This document shows, piece by piece, positions 12,034-23,013 of a DNA stretch of 64,000 nucleotides. A program made the position numbers and the translations under genes. Below the pieces are notes generated by a model. The model did not search any database. It was not told the DNA's origin and was given only the letters and a program-made list of their open reading frames with translations. How positions within the stretch are numbered: position 1 is the first letter of the stretch; each line of letters starts with the position of its first letter. The stretch comes from Nautilus pompilius (taxonomy: Eukaryota; Mollusca; Cephalopoda; Nautilida; Nautilidae), in assembly GCA_018389105.1 (NCBI GenBank), contig JACATO010000122.1, positions 325,001-389,000 of the forward strand, written 5' to 3'.

Positions 12034-12730
12034 ATCTGTTATTATCTAATCATGATAAACCTATTTGCAATTAGTATGTGGTTAAGGTCTGTTACTATCT
12101 AAACATGATGAACCTTTTATTTGCAATTAGTATGTGGTTAAGGTCTGTTATTATCTAATCACGATAAACCTATTTGTGTTACTATCTAAACATGATGAAC
12201 CTTTTATTTGCAATTAGTATGTGGTTAAGGTCTGTTATTATCTAATCATGATAAACCTATTTGTGTTACTATCTAAACATGATGAACCTTTTATTTGCAA
12301 TTAGTATGTGGTTAAGGTCTGTTATTATCTAATCATGATAAACCTATTTGCAATTAGTATGTGGTTAAGGTCTGTTATTATCTAATCATGATAAACCTAT
12401 TTGTGTTACTATCTAAACATGATGAACCTTTTATTTGCAATTAGTATGTGGTTAAGGTCTGTTATTATCTAATCATGATAAACCTATTTGCAATTAGTAT
12501 GTGGTTAAGGTCTGTTACTATCTAAACATGATGAACCTTTTATTTGCAATTAGTATGTGGTTAAGGTCTGTTATTATCTAATCATGATGAACCTATTTGC
12601 AATTAGTATGTGGTTAAGGTCTGTTACTATCTAAACATGATGAACCTTTTATTTGCAATTAGTATGTGGTTAAGGTCTGTTATTATCTAATCATGATAAG
12701 CCTTTTATTTGCAATTAGTATGTGATTAAA
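12034..12730. repeat. Compound minisatellite with two alternating monomers
   Basis: About 14 units. Type A (about 53 nt) contains CTGTTATTATCTAATCATGA and ends CCTATTTGCAATTAG... . Type B (about 56 nt) contains CTGTTACTATCTAAACATGA and CCTTTTATTTGCAATTAG... . A short form of A stops after CCTATTT and joins directly to B. The order reads A B a B a B A a B A B A B A', where a is the short form. Copies are nearly identical, implying recent expansion or gene conversion. Confidence 0.92.
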
Positions 12731-12777
12731 TATTTATATTTTTTGCTGCTTTATTTCATTAATGGGTCTGAATAATT

Positions 12778-12806
12778 ATATATATATATATATATTTTTT
12801 TTTTTT
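12778..12806. repeat. (TA)n plus poly(T) tract
   Basis: (TA)n followed by about twelve T, directly upstream of the CTACTCCAG acceptor. The T run probably serves as that acceptor's polypyrimidine tract. Confidence 0.8.
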
Positions 12807-12829
12807 GCAAACTACTCCAGTACATCAAA

Positions 12830-15800
12830 ATGTTTAATCCAGCACACATTCACGTGATTCCTAGAAGTAGAAGGCCCAACGGCCTGAGGACGTACATTAC
12901 CTCACATTCTATTATACCTGGAAAGATGCCATTCAGACGTGGTGTGCTCTTCAGCAGCACAGCTGGGATTCTGTTGTTGACTGGTGTGCTGCTCACGTGG
13001 ATGGGTATGTATGTATGTATGAACTCGCATTTTGCTAAAAAGTTTGTTCTTATGAAAACAGCTTTCTGCAGAAAATGAATTATATCAAAACTAGTTTTAG
13101 TTTACTAGGGATTTCTGAGAAACTGAAATGAACCATAGATCTTCATCTATTTGCTCACTGAATTTTTACATGTAATATTATGTACATAAGATTAGATTAA
13201 GTTGTGCATCACTTGTCTCCAAAATGTTTGATGCACACAGGACTAACCAGTATTACTGCAAACTTTATTGTTCTAATTTATTTTTCTTATTGTTGTGAGA
13301 ATTTTAAATAATATGCAGCATAAGAGTTTTCATTTTGCAATAAACTTTTATTTCTGACTAATTTTATTTCAAACGGTGCTTAATTTGTTTGAAACCTTTC
13401 TGGTAGTAGAATTACCAACAGGTAAGACAACTTTTTACAAATCCTTTTATGGAAATCTAAAAAAAAATCTTCATCAATTGTTATCTAAAATGCTTAAGTT
13501 TGTTGTGTCAAAGAAATAGCAATGATGGTTATAGTAATACATATGAAGAGAAAAGGGACCATGTCTCATGACAGAGAATAAATACTTTAATAACTGGCTT
13601 CAGAAAATTTTTGTTTGAATAACAGTGATGCTTTATATCTCCATTTGTTTTCAGGCGTATAAGTGCAACAAAGTAATGTAGATTATGCAAAAGTACTATT
13701 GAAAATGGTTGGCTTTTTCCCCCCACAGGATTTAGTGATGTGGTTGCTGGAAAAACATTGATAATAGGTCCTTTGCTGATTGCTCTGTCTTTACTGCTAC
13801 TGTTGTTCTCTATGAGACAGTTTCTCATTGCCAAGAAACAGAATAATTCAACCAGGGACAGAATCAGGGTAAGAGCAACTTTTAAAAAACAAAGAACATC
13901 AATTTAATTGGTTTTTTGGCTCCTCCAATTCTTTGTCAGTGCCAGGATCACCACCATATGTTTTTTCTTTGTCATTTGGTCTTTCATTGCTATGTCATGG
14001 CTTAATGTTCAATGAAACTTGATTGAATCTGTATAGGAAGGTTGGATGGTGTGGTGGTCAGTTTACTGGACTGATATGGTTAAGGGCCTGAGTTTGATTC
14101 CTGCAGGGACCAACTTTGTTTGTCCTACCTTCCTGGCTTGGTTTATTTTCACTCTTCACCAGCTGGGCTCATAGGTTTTCTCCCTTATCTAAAAATTACG
14201 AAAGAATGCTAACCTGAACTTGCTTTTTAAATCTTCATATTTATTTGTAATTTCAGAATTCACCATATTGTAAGCATTTTATCTTCTCAGTTTCTTTGTT
14301 TAAACAATTTTCTACATTTTAAAGTTTCATGGGATGCAATTTAAAAGAAGAAATTTCTAAATTAGCACAAAACTCTTAATGTTTGCTTTAAAAAAAAATG
14401 GAAAATATACCCATAGTATATTTTTGTAATTCTGTAAAAAAATGATTGTATTAGTTTCAGGCTATGACTCAAGGTGCAGTGGCTGCTATGGTAATTAATC
14501 AAGATGATGGAATAGGAGCTGTGACAGTGATTATGGATGCTGTCAATATGGATCCTAATGCAGCATGGCGGTATGTCTCTTAATAGAATGTACAAATAAG
14601 GAAGCATATTTTTGTTATGCAATAATTTTTTTGAAAATAGATGTGGTGTTGCATTTAATTAGAAATTATATTGTGTCGCTGCTTGGTTTATTATTATCTG
14701 TTTGTTCTAAACTTCAGATAACTTCTGCATGTCTCCACCATTTATTGGTAAGTTCTTTAGTGTTCCTGTAAAGAAGCTAGTGAGGTTAAAAAACAATCTG
14801 ACAATGCTCGTCATATCTTCCTTTCCTTAGTGTACAGCTGCCTACAAAAGCATTTAGTCTCTATAAAATCTTTCTGAAAGTTTGACTTTATTCCAGAACA
14901 TGGGTAATTTTTTTTTTCTTTTTTAGAATATTGCAATTCTTTTGCTGACTATTTACTATTTAGATCTTTCAATCTCCTAGTTATTGGAGAAGGGAGCTAT
15001 GTATACAGACGGCTTGGTTTTTGGTGTTTTGTTCAGATGAGCTTTAGATAAAAGTTAGAGATTTTCTTAATTTCCATACACTGCAACCTAGCACAATTAT
15101 GTATGTATATATACTTATATTTAAAATATTATGATAAGTGTTGATTTACTTAGAATATGTGTCAACGTTAGAGGAGATTTTAATAAAATCCAGTTACATG
15201 ATACCACCACCCAGGGTTTTTATGCACAAAGTTGGTGTAAAAATTAGACTGACTTTGTAAGTCACAGCAGCATTGTTTGGGTCTGAGAGTACACACAAAA
15301 CTAACTGCCCCCCCCTTTTTTTTTCTGACTGACTAATTTACCTTTTTCCATTTTTATTTGGAATAAATAGATTTAAATTTGTTACGATATATCCAAATAA
15401 AAACAAATGAATAAATACAAATAAAAATCATTTTTCTCATATCAAACCGCTTTCTATTTTTTCAACACCAGTTACAAAACCGTCAAAAAAATCTTCTACC
15501 ATCATCGTTGTCATACTCAGTTTACTGATGGAAAGTGCCGCCATGTGCATTTGTTTATAGGAGACTACCTGGTGTTGTGTGGGGGAAAAAATGGTTTTAG
15601 GTCACCGTGAGGTAGCTCAGGACCTTGTCCAGATTCTGGAGTGACTACAACCAAAGCTTACGCCCTCAGGATGCTACAGTTCAGCTGTGAGAGAGTAAAA
15701 AACACTTGAAAATATGTATTAGATTCGTCAAGACTGCAAAAGTTCAATGTCCAACACTTCGTGATTTACTGTCTTGTAGCTTTCAAAAATTATACCTGAA

Positions 15801-17221
15801 GACAAACCAGAATGAAAAAAGAAAGGTGCACTAATTGAATTTATCCAGTGGATTTAACAAGAAAAATGATCAATTACTGGATTATAGATGTTCAAGCTGG
15901 TTTCATTTAATCTGAATTAATGGTACTTGCATTTGTGTCTCATGTTACAGCATTTGGCTGTGTGCCCATATCTTTTTCGTGTTTCTCAAGTTGTATAAGA
16001 CATTGTAGCTTCTTAATCGTCTCTGCATGTCACTGCTGATAGCCAGTCCCTGTATTAATTGGACTGACAGCAAGTTCATAACATGAATTTAATGAAATAT
16101 CCTCAGAAATATATTATTATTGTATTTCTTGCATGAGCTGATTATTTGATGTTGAAAGTAACATATTTCATCATTGGTTTGATTTCCTTGTTCTGTTAAG
16201 AATTTTTCCTTTTCCTCCATGATAATGTAACAAAGGTTTTAGGATGGATGGTCTGGTTCCCAATTTAAAGATTCCCTACTTAAGCTAAAACTGTTAGATT
16301 TGTTTTCATGTCTGGTGATGTCACTTTATCCAGCTTTGCCCATAACTGTTAATTTTAACAAATGTTTAATTCTCATCATATCAGGTGTTCATTGGTTCTT
16401 TCTCTTCAAACCTGTTTGCTGTCATCATCAACACACATGGCAGAGGAAACCCTGTGTCCTAAACTGAGTGGATGAAAACGGGGTGTGAAGGTTAACCAAA
16501 AGTCCCTACTAGAAATCTGCATTTTTTTAAATGTGGGAGAAAACCGGAAAGTCCAAAATATGATTGTTCCTTGACCAATATTTCAAAAGTTGTAGTTATT
16601 TTACTTTAAACTGAATGTCATTTCAGTAAAAGCTGTTAAAATACATAAATAAATGCTACATAGTTAAATAAGGGGATGGATAGAAGGTTTAAGGAAATGT
16701 GAGTTGTTTCCAATTAATCTTCTGCATGCCACCTGAGTGTATTACTCAGCACAGATCATGTCACAGGGCCTGTGACATCCAGTAGGTGTCTTCCTTATTA
16801 ATATAACACTTTGTAATGATAATCTGTTTATCACTCCAAGCCTGTGTTTTGCATGTAGCCAGTTCAACACACACTACTAACTAGTATTTCTTGGCTGGTG
16901 GGATAAGGTAAAAAAAAAAAAAAACTGGTATGGGATATGGAGGGTTAAAACATCTTATTCGGCTTGTTTGTGCAGACTTGATTCTAAACCTATTCCACTT
17001 TTGTTTACAGCCCGTCTCACCTAGAGTATGCTCCACCTTCATACAATGATGTAATTCAGCAAAATCACAGTCCCACGTTTAGCAATGTGCAACAACCTTC
17101 GCCATCAGAACAGGACTCAGAGCCCCCACCTTCATATGATGATGCTGTGGAAGCTCTAGGTGATCCCAGTCACACAAACAATACATCACACCATCAGTAT
17201 GTGCATCCAGTGACAATTTAA
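12830..17221 (+). CDS. Small two-membrane-segment protein with C-terminal PPxY motifs (4 exons, 211 aa)
   Basis: Coding exons are 12830-13004, 13729-13868, 14461-14570 and 17011-17221. All have GT-AG borders, phases 1, 0 and 2 match, and the total is 636 nt. The second Met (MPFRRG) is an alternative start. Hydrophobic segment 1 (about residues 39-58) contains VLFSSTAGILLLTGVLLTW. Segment 2 (about residues 67-85) contains LIIGPLLIALSLLLLLFSM and is followed by a basic stretch. A conserved-looking cytoplasmic part (TQGAVAAMVINQDDG, VTVIMDAVNMDPNAAWR) leads to two PPxY motifs, APPSYNDV and PPPSYDDAVEAL, which are docking sites for NEDD4-family WW domains. Overall this resembles TMEM51/TMEM171/TMEM252-type proteins, but I cannot fix the orthologue. 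A role as a membrane adaptor for ubiquitin ligases or trafficking is inferred from PPxY alone. Confidence 0.82.
13005..13728 (+). other. Intron 1 (between coding exons) of the PPxY gene
   Basis: It begins GTATGTATGTATGTATG and ends with a pyrimidine-rich CCCCCCACAG. The interior is AT-rich, with no recognisable repeat or coding signal. Confidence 0.6.
14041..14205 (+). mobile_element. tRNA-derived SINE copy
   Basis: The plus-strand head GGTGTGGTGGTCAGTTTACT ... GAGTTTGATTCCTGC resembles tRNA A and B boxes. It is followed by TTCACTCTTCACCAGCTGGG and GGTTTTCTCCC. The CACCAGCTGG ... GGTTTTCTC body is shared with the minus-strand copies near 18.2 and 45.9 kb. Confidence 0.6.
14571..17010 (+). 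other. Last intron of the PPxY gene
   Basis: About 2.4 kb between the exon ending TGGCG and the exon starting CCCGTCTCACC. It is mostly AT-rich. The part at about 15450-15700 and the part at about 16200-16900 are more complex but match no family I can name. A poly(A) run lies near 16911-16924. Confidence 0.5.
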
Positions 17222-18179
17222 AAATTCAACAAATTTTCATGCAGTATTTTTTTTGCTAAGTTGCAATGTACAGCTCTACTGATGACTGTGTTAAAGTCAG
17301 TCTACTTTGAAGGTTTGTTGGTTATTGGAGAGGCCTTGTGTCGGTACTAGTTCTGATGCAATGGAAAACAACATGAAGACTCACCTTTTACTTCCTCAAA
17401 CTGTTTGTGACTAATTTTGATGAATTGTGCAACAGTTTGGGTAATGATTGAGATTTAATTATATGTTTATTATTTCATGCATATAGCGTATTTTACAATG
17501 ATACAGCATTTATTCCATTCTGCGAAAGTGCTTGTTTACAATACTGTTGTTTTATTAGAGAGGCAAGCTGAATTACTTAATATTTTGATCACATCTTCAT
17601 TTTTAATTCATTGGTTTTGCTGTGCTTCAATGCTTGTAATTTTGAGAGAAGTTTTGAATTTTTTGTTAGTAATTCCTTTTAGAAACTTAATTTTATGTGA
17701 TCTAAAATCAATTTTTGTAGATTTCCAGACTTTTTTGTTGTGTGTGTGTGTGTGTTTATACTATATATTTGTCACTTCCACATGACAAGTATTATTGATA
17801 ATGAAATAACATAACATTTATTACTTACAAGTCTGTGGAAAACATAAGGGACATTTTTAAAAAAAATACAATACATGTTTACAAATAGCATTTTCCTCTG
17901 CCAGTTATTGAGAATGTGACCCTTATATTTTTTTTTACTTTAGAAAGCAAACTGGATGCAACATCTGCAGTGCTAATATTTTCCCCATTATATTATCTTA
18001 AAACAGTATTTGTAGGCTGACTGATTGCTTACTTTCTGGACCATTGTCCTGACCTTGATGTTGAAGACATCTCATAGAAGTGGTAAGTGCAGTGACCAAG
18101 TGAGTTACCCGAGTACAATTGGAGGCTTTTGAAAGGTGGACACAAGGTGTGAACCAGTCAACAAGAGTTACCTCTCCCA

Positions 18180-18375
18180 TGAGTACCAAGAAGATCCTCA
18201 CTAGAATACTCTATTTCTTTTGATGTGGAAGGAACCCACATAACCAGTTGGTGAAGAAGAGTGAGAAGGAATCATGCTAAGAGGTATGCCAACCTGAGCT
18301 GGGCCTAACTGGGATTTGAACCTGGCAGCCCTCATCCGTGTTAGTCCAGTGGTCTGGCCCAGGCTATGATAAGAA
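18180..18375 (-). mobile_element. tRNA-derived SINE copy (best-preserved head)
   Basis: The minus strand reads CCTGGGCCAGACCACTGGAC ... CAGGTTCAAATCCC, a good B box. Next come CTTCTCACTCTTCTTCACCA and ACTGGTTATGTGGGTTCC. The extra stretch at 18005-18180 (minus) may be its LINE-derived tail. This copy is a good reference for the family head. Confidence 0.65.
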
Positions 18376-20559
18376 ACCACAGAAATCAAGACTTCATTTT
18401 GCCAAAGATATCTTAAGAAACTTCAGATCAGAGAAAGCATAGGAACATGCAGATAAGTAAATGATCAGTTTTTTCTTTTAGTATTATTAAATGAAATCAT
18501 TAATTTATATCTGAATGCATTAATGCCAGAGCACCCAACTTTATAACTACTAATTTTTGTTTTTGGATGTATTTATTGCCTCAAAATTTATGATTGGTGT
18601 GTGTTACTTGATTACATATTCCACATAAATTGATTGCTGTCCTTTTCTTGTTACTGTATCAGTAAAAATCAAAAATAACACAGGGTTCAAATTTATATGT
18701 TTATATTTTTTGAGAATTCCACAGCTTCTATGATCATCTGACCATCAGTATTCTTCTACCCCATTCAAATGTATGATCACAACTGCTGTCTTCTAAATAG
18801 CATGGGTTTCTTGTCTCTGTATACCTTATGCCTTGGAGCTGGCCATATGTTCTCTAACTTAATGCTATTAAACACATTATTAATTACATACAAATGATTG
18901 CAGAAAAAATCTGAAAATTTGTATTTTTTTATAAAATACTGCATTATATTGCACTTTTGGACACAAAAATGAGTTCTAATTAAACAAATGTTTATGAATT
19001 CTTAAATATACTATATTTTAATAAAGGCAAACATTTTTACATGTAAACAAAATGGAAGTCGTCTTATTTGCCAAATTGTCTAAGTTAGTTGTTTGTAAAC
19101 AGATATTTTATCTGCTGGTCCTCTACTCATTCTGGGGACTCAGTGAAATTATGCAACTATTTATTAGTCTTTTAGTAAGAATTGTACTTACCATTGAATT
19201 AATAATTTTTTTGAACACAAAGATTTGCAGTTAATTAGAACCATCTCAGGGTATAAATTGGCCTTTTTTTTCTAAACATTGCAACTACTAAATCAAATTA
19301 GTAACCAAAATTTTTCATATGAACATAAGCCATCACTTTCGTGGTCTCCCAGTTGGTCAAGATGACAAAACTATTTTTACATTGTTTTCATCAGCTTCAC
19401 CCTCACCAAAGTAAGGAGATGTTGGTAAAATGTGTCATTCCTGTAAGGCAGGGGGCTGCTGATAGATCCAAAGCATCATTATTCCAAAAGAGAGGAAATG
19501 ATACTAAAATCGGGAAAACTTACTTTCGATCTCTAGTCATCACACTCCCACACCCCATGAATTTCCAGACTTAAAAGGAAAAAAATTACTCCCATCATGG
19601 TTAAATTTTAATGGTCAGTCTAAAGTGGGAAACTTGTTCATGCTAATTCGCATAATTTCTCTCCAAAATAGTATCTAACAAAAGCTGTTTTAAAAGTGTT
19701 GCTTTTAGAAGTGCATGATTTAAAAAGCTACTAGAAGGCTGTTTGTGTAATTCATTGTCGGTTTTTTTTGTACAAAACCCACCGATACTTTACTCACCGA
19801 AAATCAGGCTTTTTTTTCAATTTTGTTAAGGAATGAAGGTGCACATTGCTGTGATGTGATTTGTGCAGCAGGAGTATGTAGTCATATCATGTTTTAGTTC
19901 TTTTCTTTAATTTGGAATACTGATATGTTAAGATTAATGATGCTTCGGAATATCATGATTATCCCCATGGCAGCTATATTTTCAAAGTTTTTGCTTTTTC
20001 ATTTTTAATGCTGTAACCATACATTTGATCATTCTGGATAAATATTTGCTTTACTGAATTGTCATGGTAAACATTGACAGGCCTCTCTCTAACTCTGGTA
20101 CAGAAGTAGAAGAAAATGTTGAGTTTGGTATAAATACAACAATAGAGAAAATTCTTCATTTTTTCAATAGATGATGTGATTTAAACAACATGCAGCATTC
20201 TTGAAATTAGGCACCAAACTAATCAGTGTTTGTATCTAATGCCTTTATCAAGGTTGCTTATGTTTAATTAAATCAGTATAGTCTAGTGATCCATTGATGA
20301 TGATCTAGAATATTTCATCATGTCATTAGGGAAGCTATTGTATGTTGCATGGTTAATTTATGAAGCCACCAAGATAATATAAATAAAGTCAGTCAGGGGA
20401 GTATGAAGTTTTGAAATATAATCCCTGTTGAGGATCAAGCCTCTATCCACACCTGACTTGGCAAAGTTTCCAGGTTTTTAAAAATTATCTTGCACTTATA
20501 ACACCAAACTATACATGATGTACCACCAAAAAAAAAAAAAGAAAACCACAACCTAAATA

Positions 20560-20980
20560 TATACATTTTATACCAGAAAGGCATTTAAATATCTCAATCA
20601 TGTCACTTCATAAACGTCTGTACCCTAAACTAGGTAGAGCGCCTTTTAACTCTTTCTTCATAACCAAGACCATAATTATCACTAATTGTCTAGTAAACCT
20701 CTCAACCTTTTCTAAAATTCTGATATCTTTTGCATAATGAAAATCCTGTGCCTTTACTGCATACTCCTAAAGTGGTATAACCAAATGCCTTATAGAGAGG
20801 GACTAGAAGTTTTTACTGCTTGTAATACAATTTAGCATCCCTAAAATCCTGTTGGCTTTAAGTCAGTCAAGCATTGATTTTGACTTTTTAAGGTACTAGC
20901 TGTTATGACACTTAAACCCTTCTCATTGCTACAGTTTACATTTGACAAGAACTTGTTTCTCAGATATATACAAGTATTTA
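20560..20980 (-). mobile_element. CR1-like non-LTR retrotransposon, 3' end of reverse-transcriptase ORF
   Basis: Minus-strand translation with frame slips gives GILGMLN, LYKAFG/LVPLYKA, YTTLGVC, RILEKVERFTRQL, YEERVKR and a degraded RR..DMIE..K stretch. This follows the order of the conserved CR1-type C-terminal block (LYK.LVRP.LEYA ... LE..Q...T ... YE.RL..L ... RR.RGD.I..YK). It is a heavily mutated 5'-truncated fossil. Confidence 0.68.
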
Positions 20981-21539
20981 TCACTTATTTTGGCAATGAT
21001 TAAGTTGCAGTACAGTACTGGTTACATGTAGTTTTAGGACAAACCAATTATGTCTTGATTGTAGTCACACTATCAATAGATAAGCATTAAATAAATTTTT
21101 TTAAAAAACTAGTTCCTTTCTCGAATTTTCAATAAATTTCTTACCATTGTACTGAAGAACAGACCGAGGTACAATGTAGAAATTCTTTTTCAGTTTCAAT
21201 TAGTGATTTCTATGTGGAGGTCCATGTTCACCTCTGATTTTATCGGTCTGTCATTTTGATATAGAGAACAAATGTACCATGCAAATGCTCAATTCTTGGT
21301 AATGCCTTTTTTAAATAAAATTGAAACTATGGAATGTATTTTTTTGTTTTTACTATATAAATTAATTTTATTAAATATTAATAAAGTGAAGCAGATGTCA
21401 AAATTATGAAATGAAAAAAGGAAATATCTACACTGCAGAATAAAAATTGAATACAGCAAGAAAAGTACGCGCATCAGATAATGGACTGCTGACATCACAA
21501 GTGTAAAGGGTATTCAGTTTTCAATGGAGCATTCGTCCA

Positions 21540-22620
21540 CCACAGGCTACAAGGCATGGGGTTGCATAAATGTCACATGTTATTGGGATAGCTGCAACAC
21601 CTGTATCAACTTTCTATGGTGGGTACAGTTGCTGTCACCCAGTGCTCTTTGAAATTCAAAGCACGGGGTCTGTTCATCATGTGGAAGATCAATCTTCATG
21701 GTCACCTATGGTTCCTTACCAATGGCAACAGCACAAGTTGCAGGATATTTTCAGTGTAACTTGTGAGCTGGAATTAATGGTAACCCATGCTATCAAATTG
21801 ATCCCCTCGCGTCACCAATAAATTCTAAACACTTTCATCAGATAGAATTACCCAGATTTGATTTAAAGCCCAATGTTGCCTTGCCAAGCATTGGTGGTGA
21901 AGCATAACTTGTTCATGGTAAGGATATTGGCAAAGAATACATTGTTCCATAAGACAGAGAAAACTATTAGGCACCAATAATGGTATTGGTTCTTGCAGTC
22001 TGAAATCACTTGCAGACAGTTGTTGTAATCTTGCACTTCAGTGACCACCTGGATATGGTTGGTTCAAAACCAACCATTCTTAATAGTTGATGCAGAAGTT
22101 ACAGTGTTGTTCAATGGATGCTGTATTGCTGACAACTCTGATTATTACTGTGCCAGCATTCTTTGGTGCTCCAGTGCGCAGCAGGCTTTTCACCAGGAAA
22201 ATGTGGTTAAACACAAAACCAGACTTCATGTTCGGTTGATTCAAGCTGACAGCTTCAAAACTTTAATCATGTCTACTGAATTCATCATAAATGTTAAATT
22301 TACGTTTTGATGAGTAATGATTTTTATGCAATGGTATTTTAAAAAATTGACAAAACTTATGCTTCATTTTTTAATGTTTCTTAGTATAAACAGGCTTGAA
22401 ATTGTAAAAATTAGAATATAAAGGTGACACTTGTTTACAGCATGTGCAGAGACACTAGAGACAAAGCTACTGGCCAGGTTAATAACAAGGGCATATGTCC
22501 TTGGCATGGTTTCCCAGCTGGTCCTGCATGAGTTGATGAGAAGTTCAAGAAACCACTCCTACGTCTGATCAATAGTTGTGTACACTTGTCAGTCATGTGT
22601 ATTAGGTCTTTTGATATAAG
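21540..22620. other. Unidentified, more complex intergenic stretch
   Basis: Base composition is more balanced than the neighbouring sequence, and several partial open frames occur on both strands (for example plus 21570-21821). I cannot match them to a transposase, a reverse transcriptase or a host gene. A diverged repeat is likely. Confidence 0.35.
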
Positions 22621-23013
22621 AATCAAAATTTAATTTTGGATTTTTATATTTTTATTAACACAAAAACAATAAATAAATATACTATATTTCAGTTAATTTT
22701 TTTTCTTTTATAATTTACATTTTACAAGACAGAATCCATACTTAAGTCGACTGCAATTTAATTAAAAAAAAAACAAACCCAACACTGGAGTGGAATTAAG
22801 AAAGGTTCAAGTGCCATGTTTCTTTTCTACGCTATTGGACCATTAGAAATCAGGTGCAAAATTTTGTTAAATGACAAAATCATTAATATACTGATGATAT
22901 CGGTTATTTTAGCTGTTTCAAACTACTGTGTAAAAATGCTTTCAGGCTTTGTTAAAATTATTTTCAGAAATGGAAATAATCATCAATGAATTTCAGAAAA
23001 AAGAAAAAAAAAC

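Larger units (their letters stand above)
17222..23013. other. Convergent intergenic region, PPxY gene to LRRC74A-like gene
   Basis: The flanking genes point toward each other, so both 3' UTRs lie here. Recognised contents are a SINE at about 18.2-18.4 kb and a CR1-like LINE tail at about 20.56-20.98 kb. Two complex but unidentified stretches lie at about 19.3-19.6 and 21.5-22.6 kb. The many short open frames here have repeat-like or chance composition. Confidence 0.5.

Noticed and set aside
22041-22310. Immunoglobulin-like DNSDYYCA peptide on the plus strand
   Set aside because: A short chance resemblance with no surrounding domain and no splice signals.
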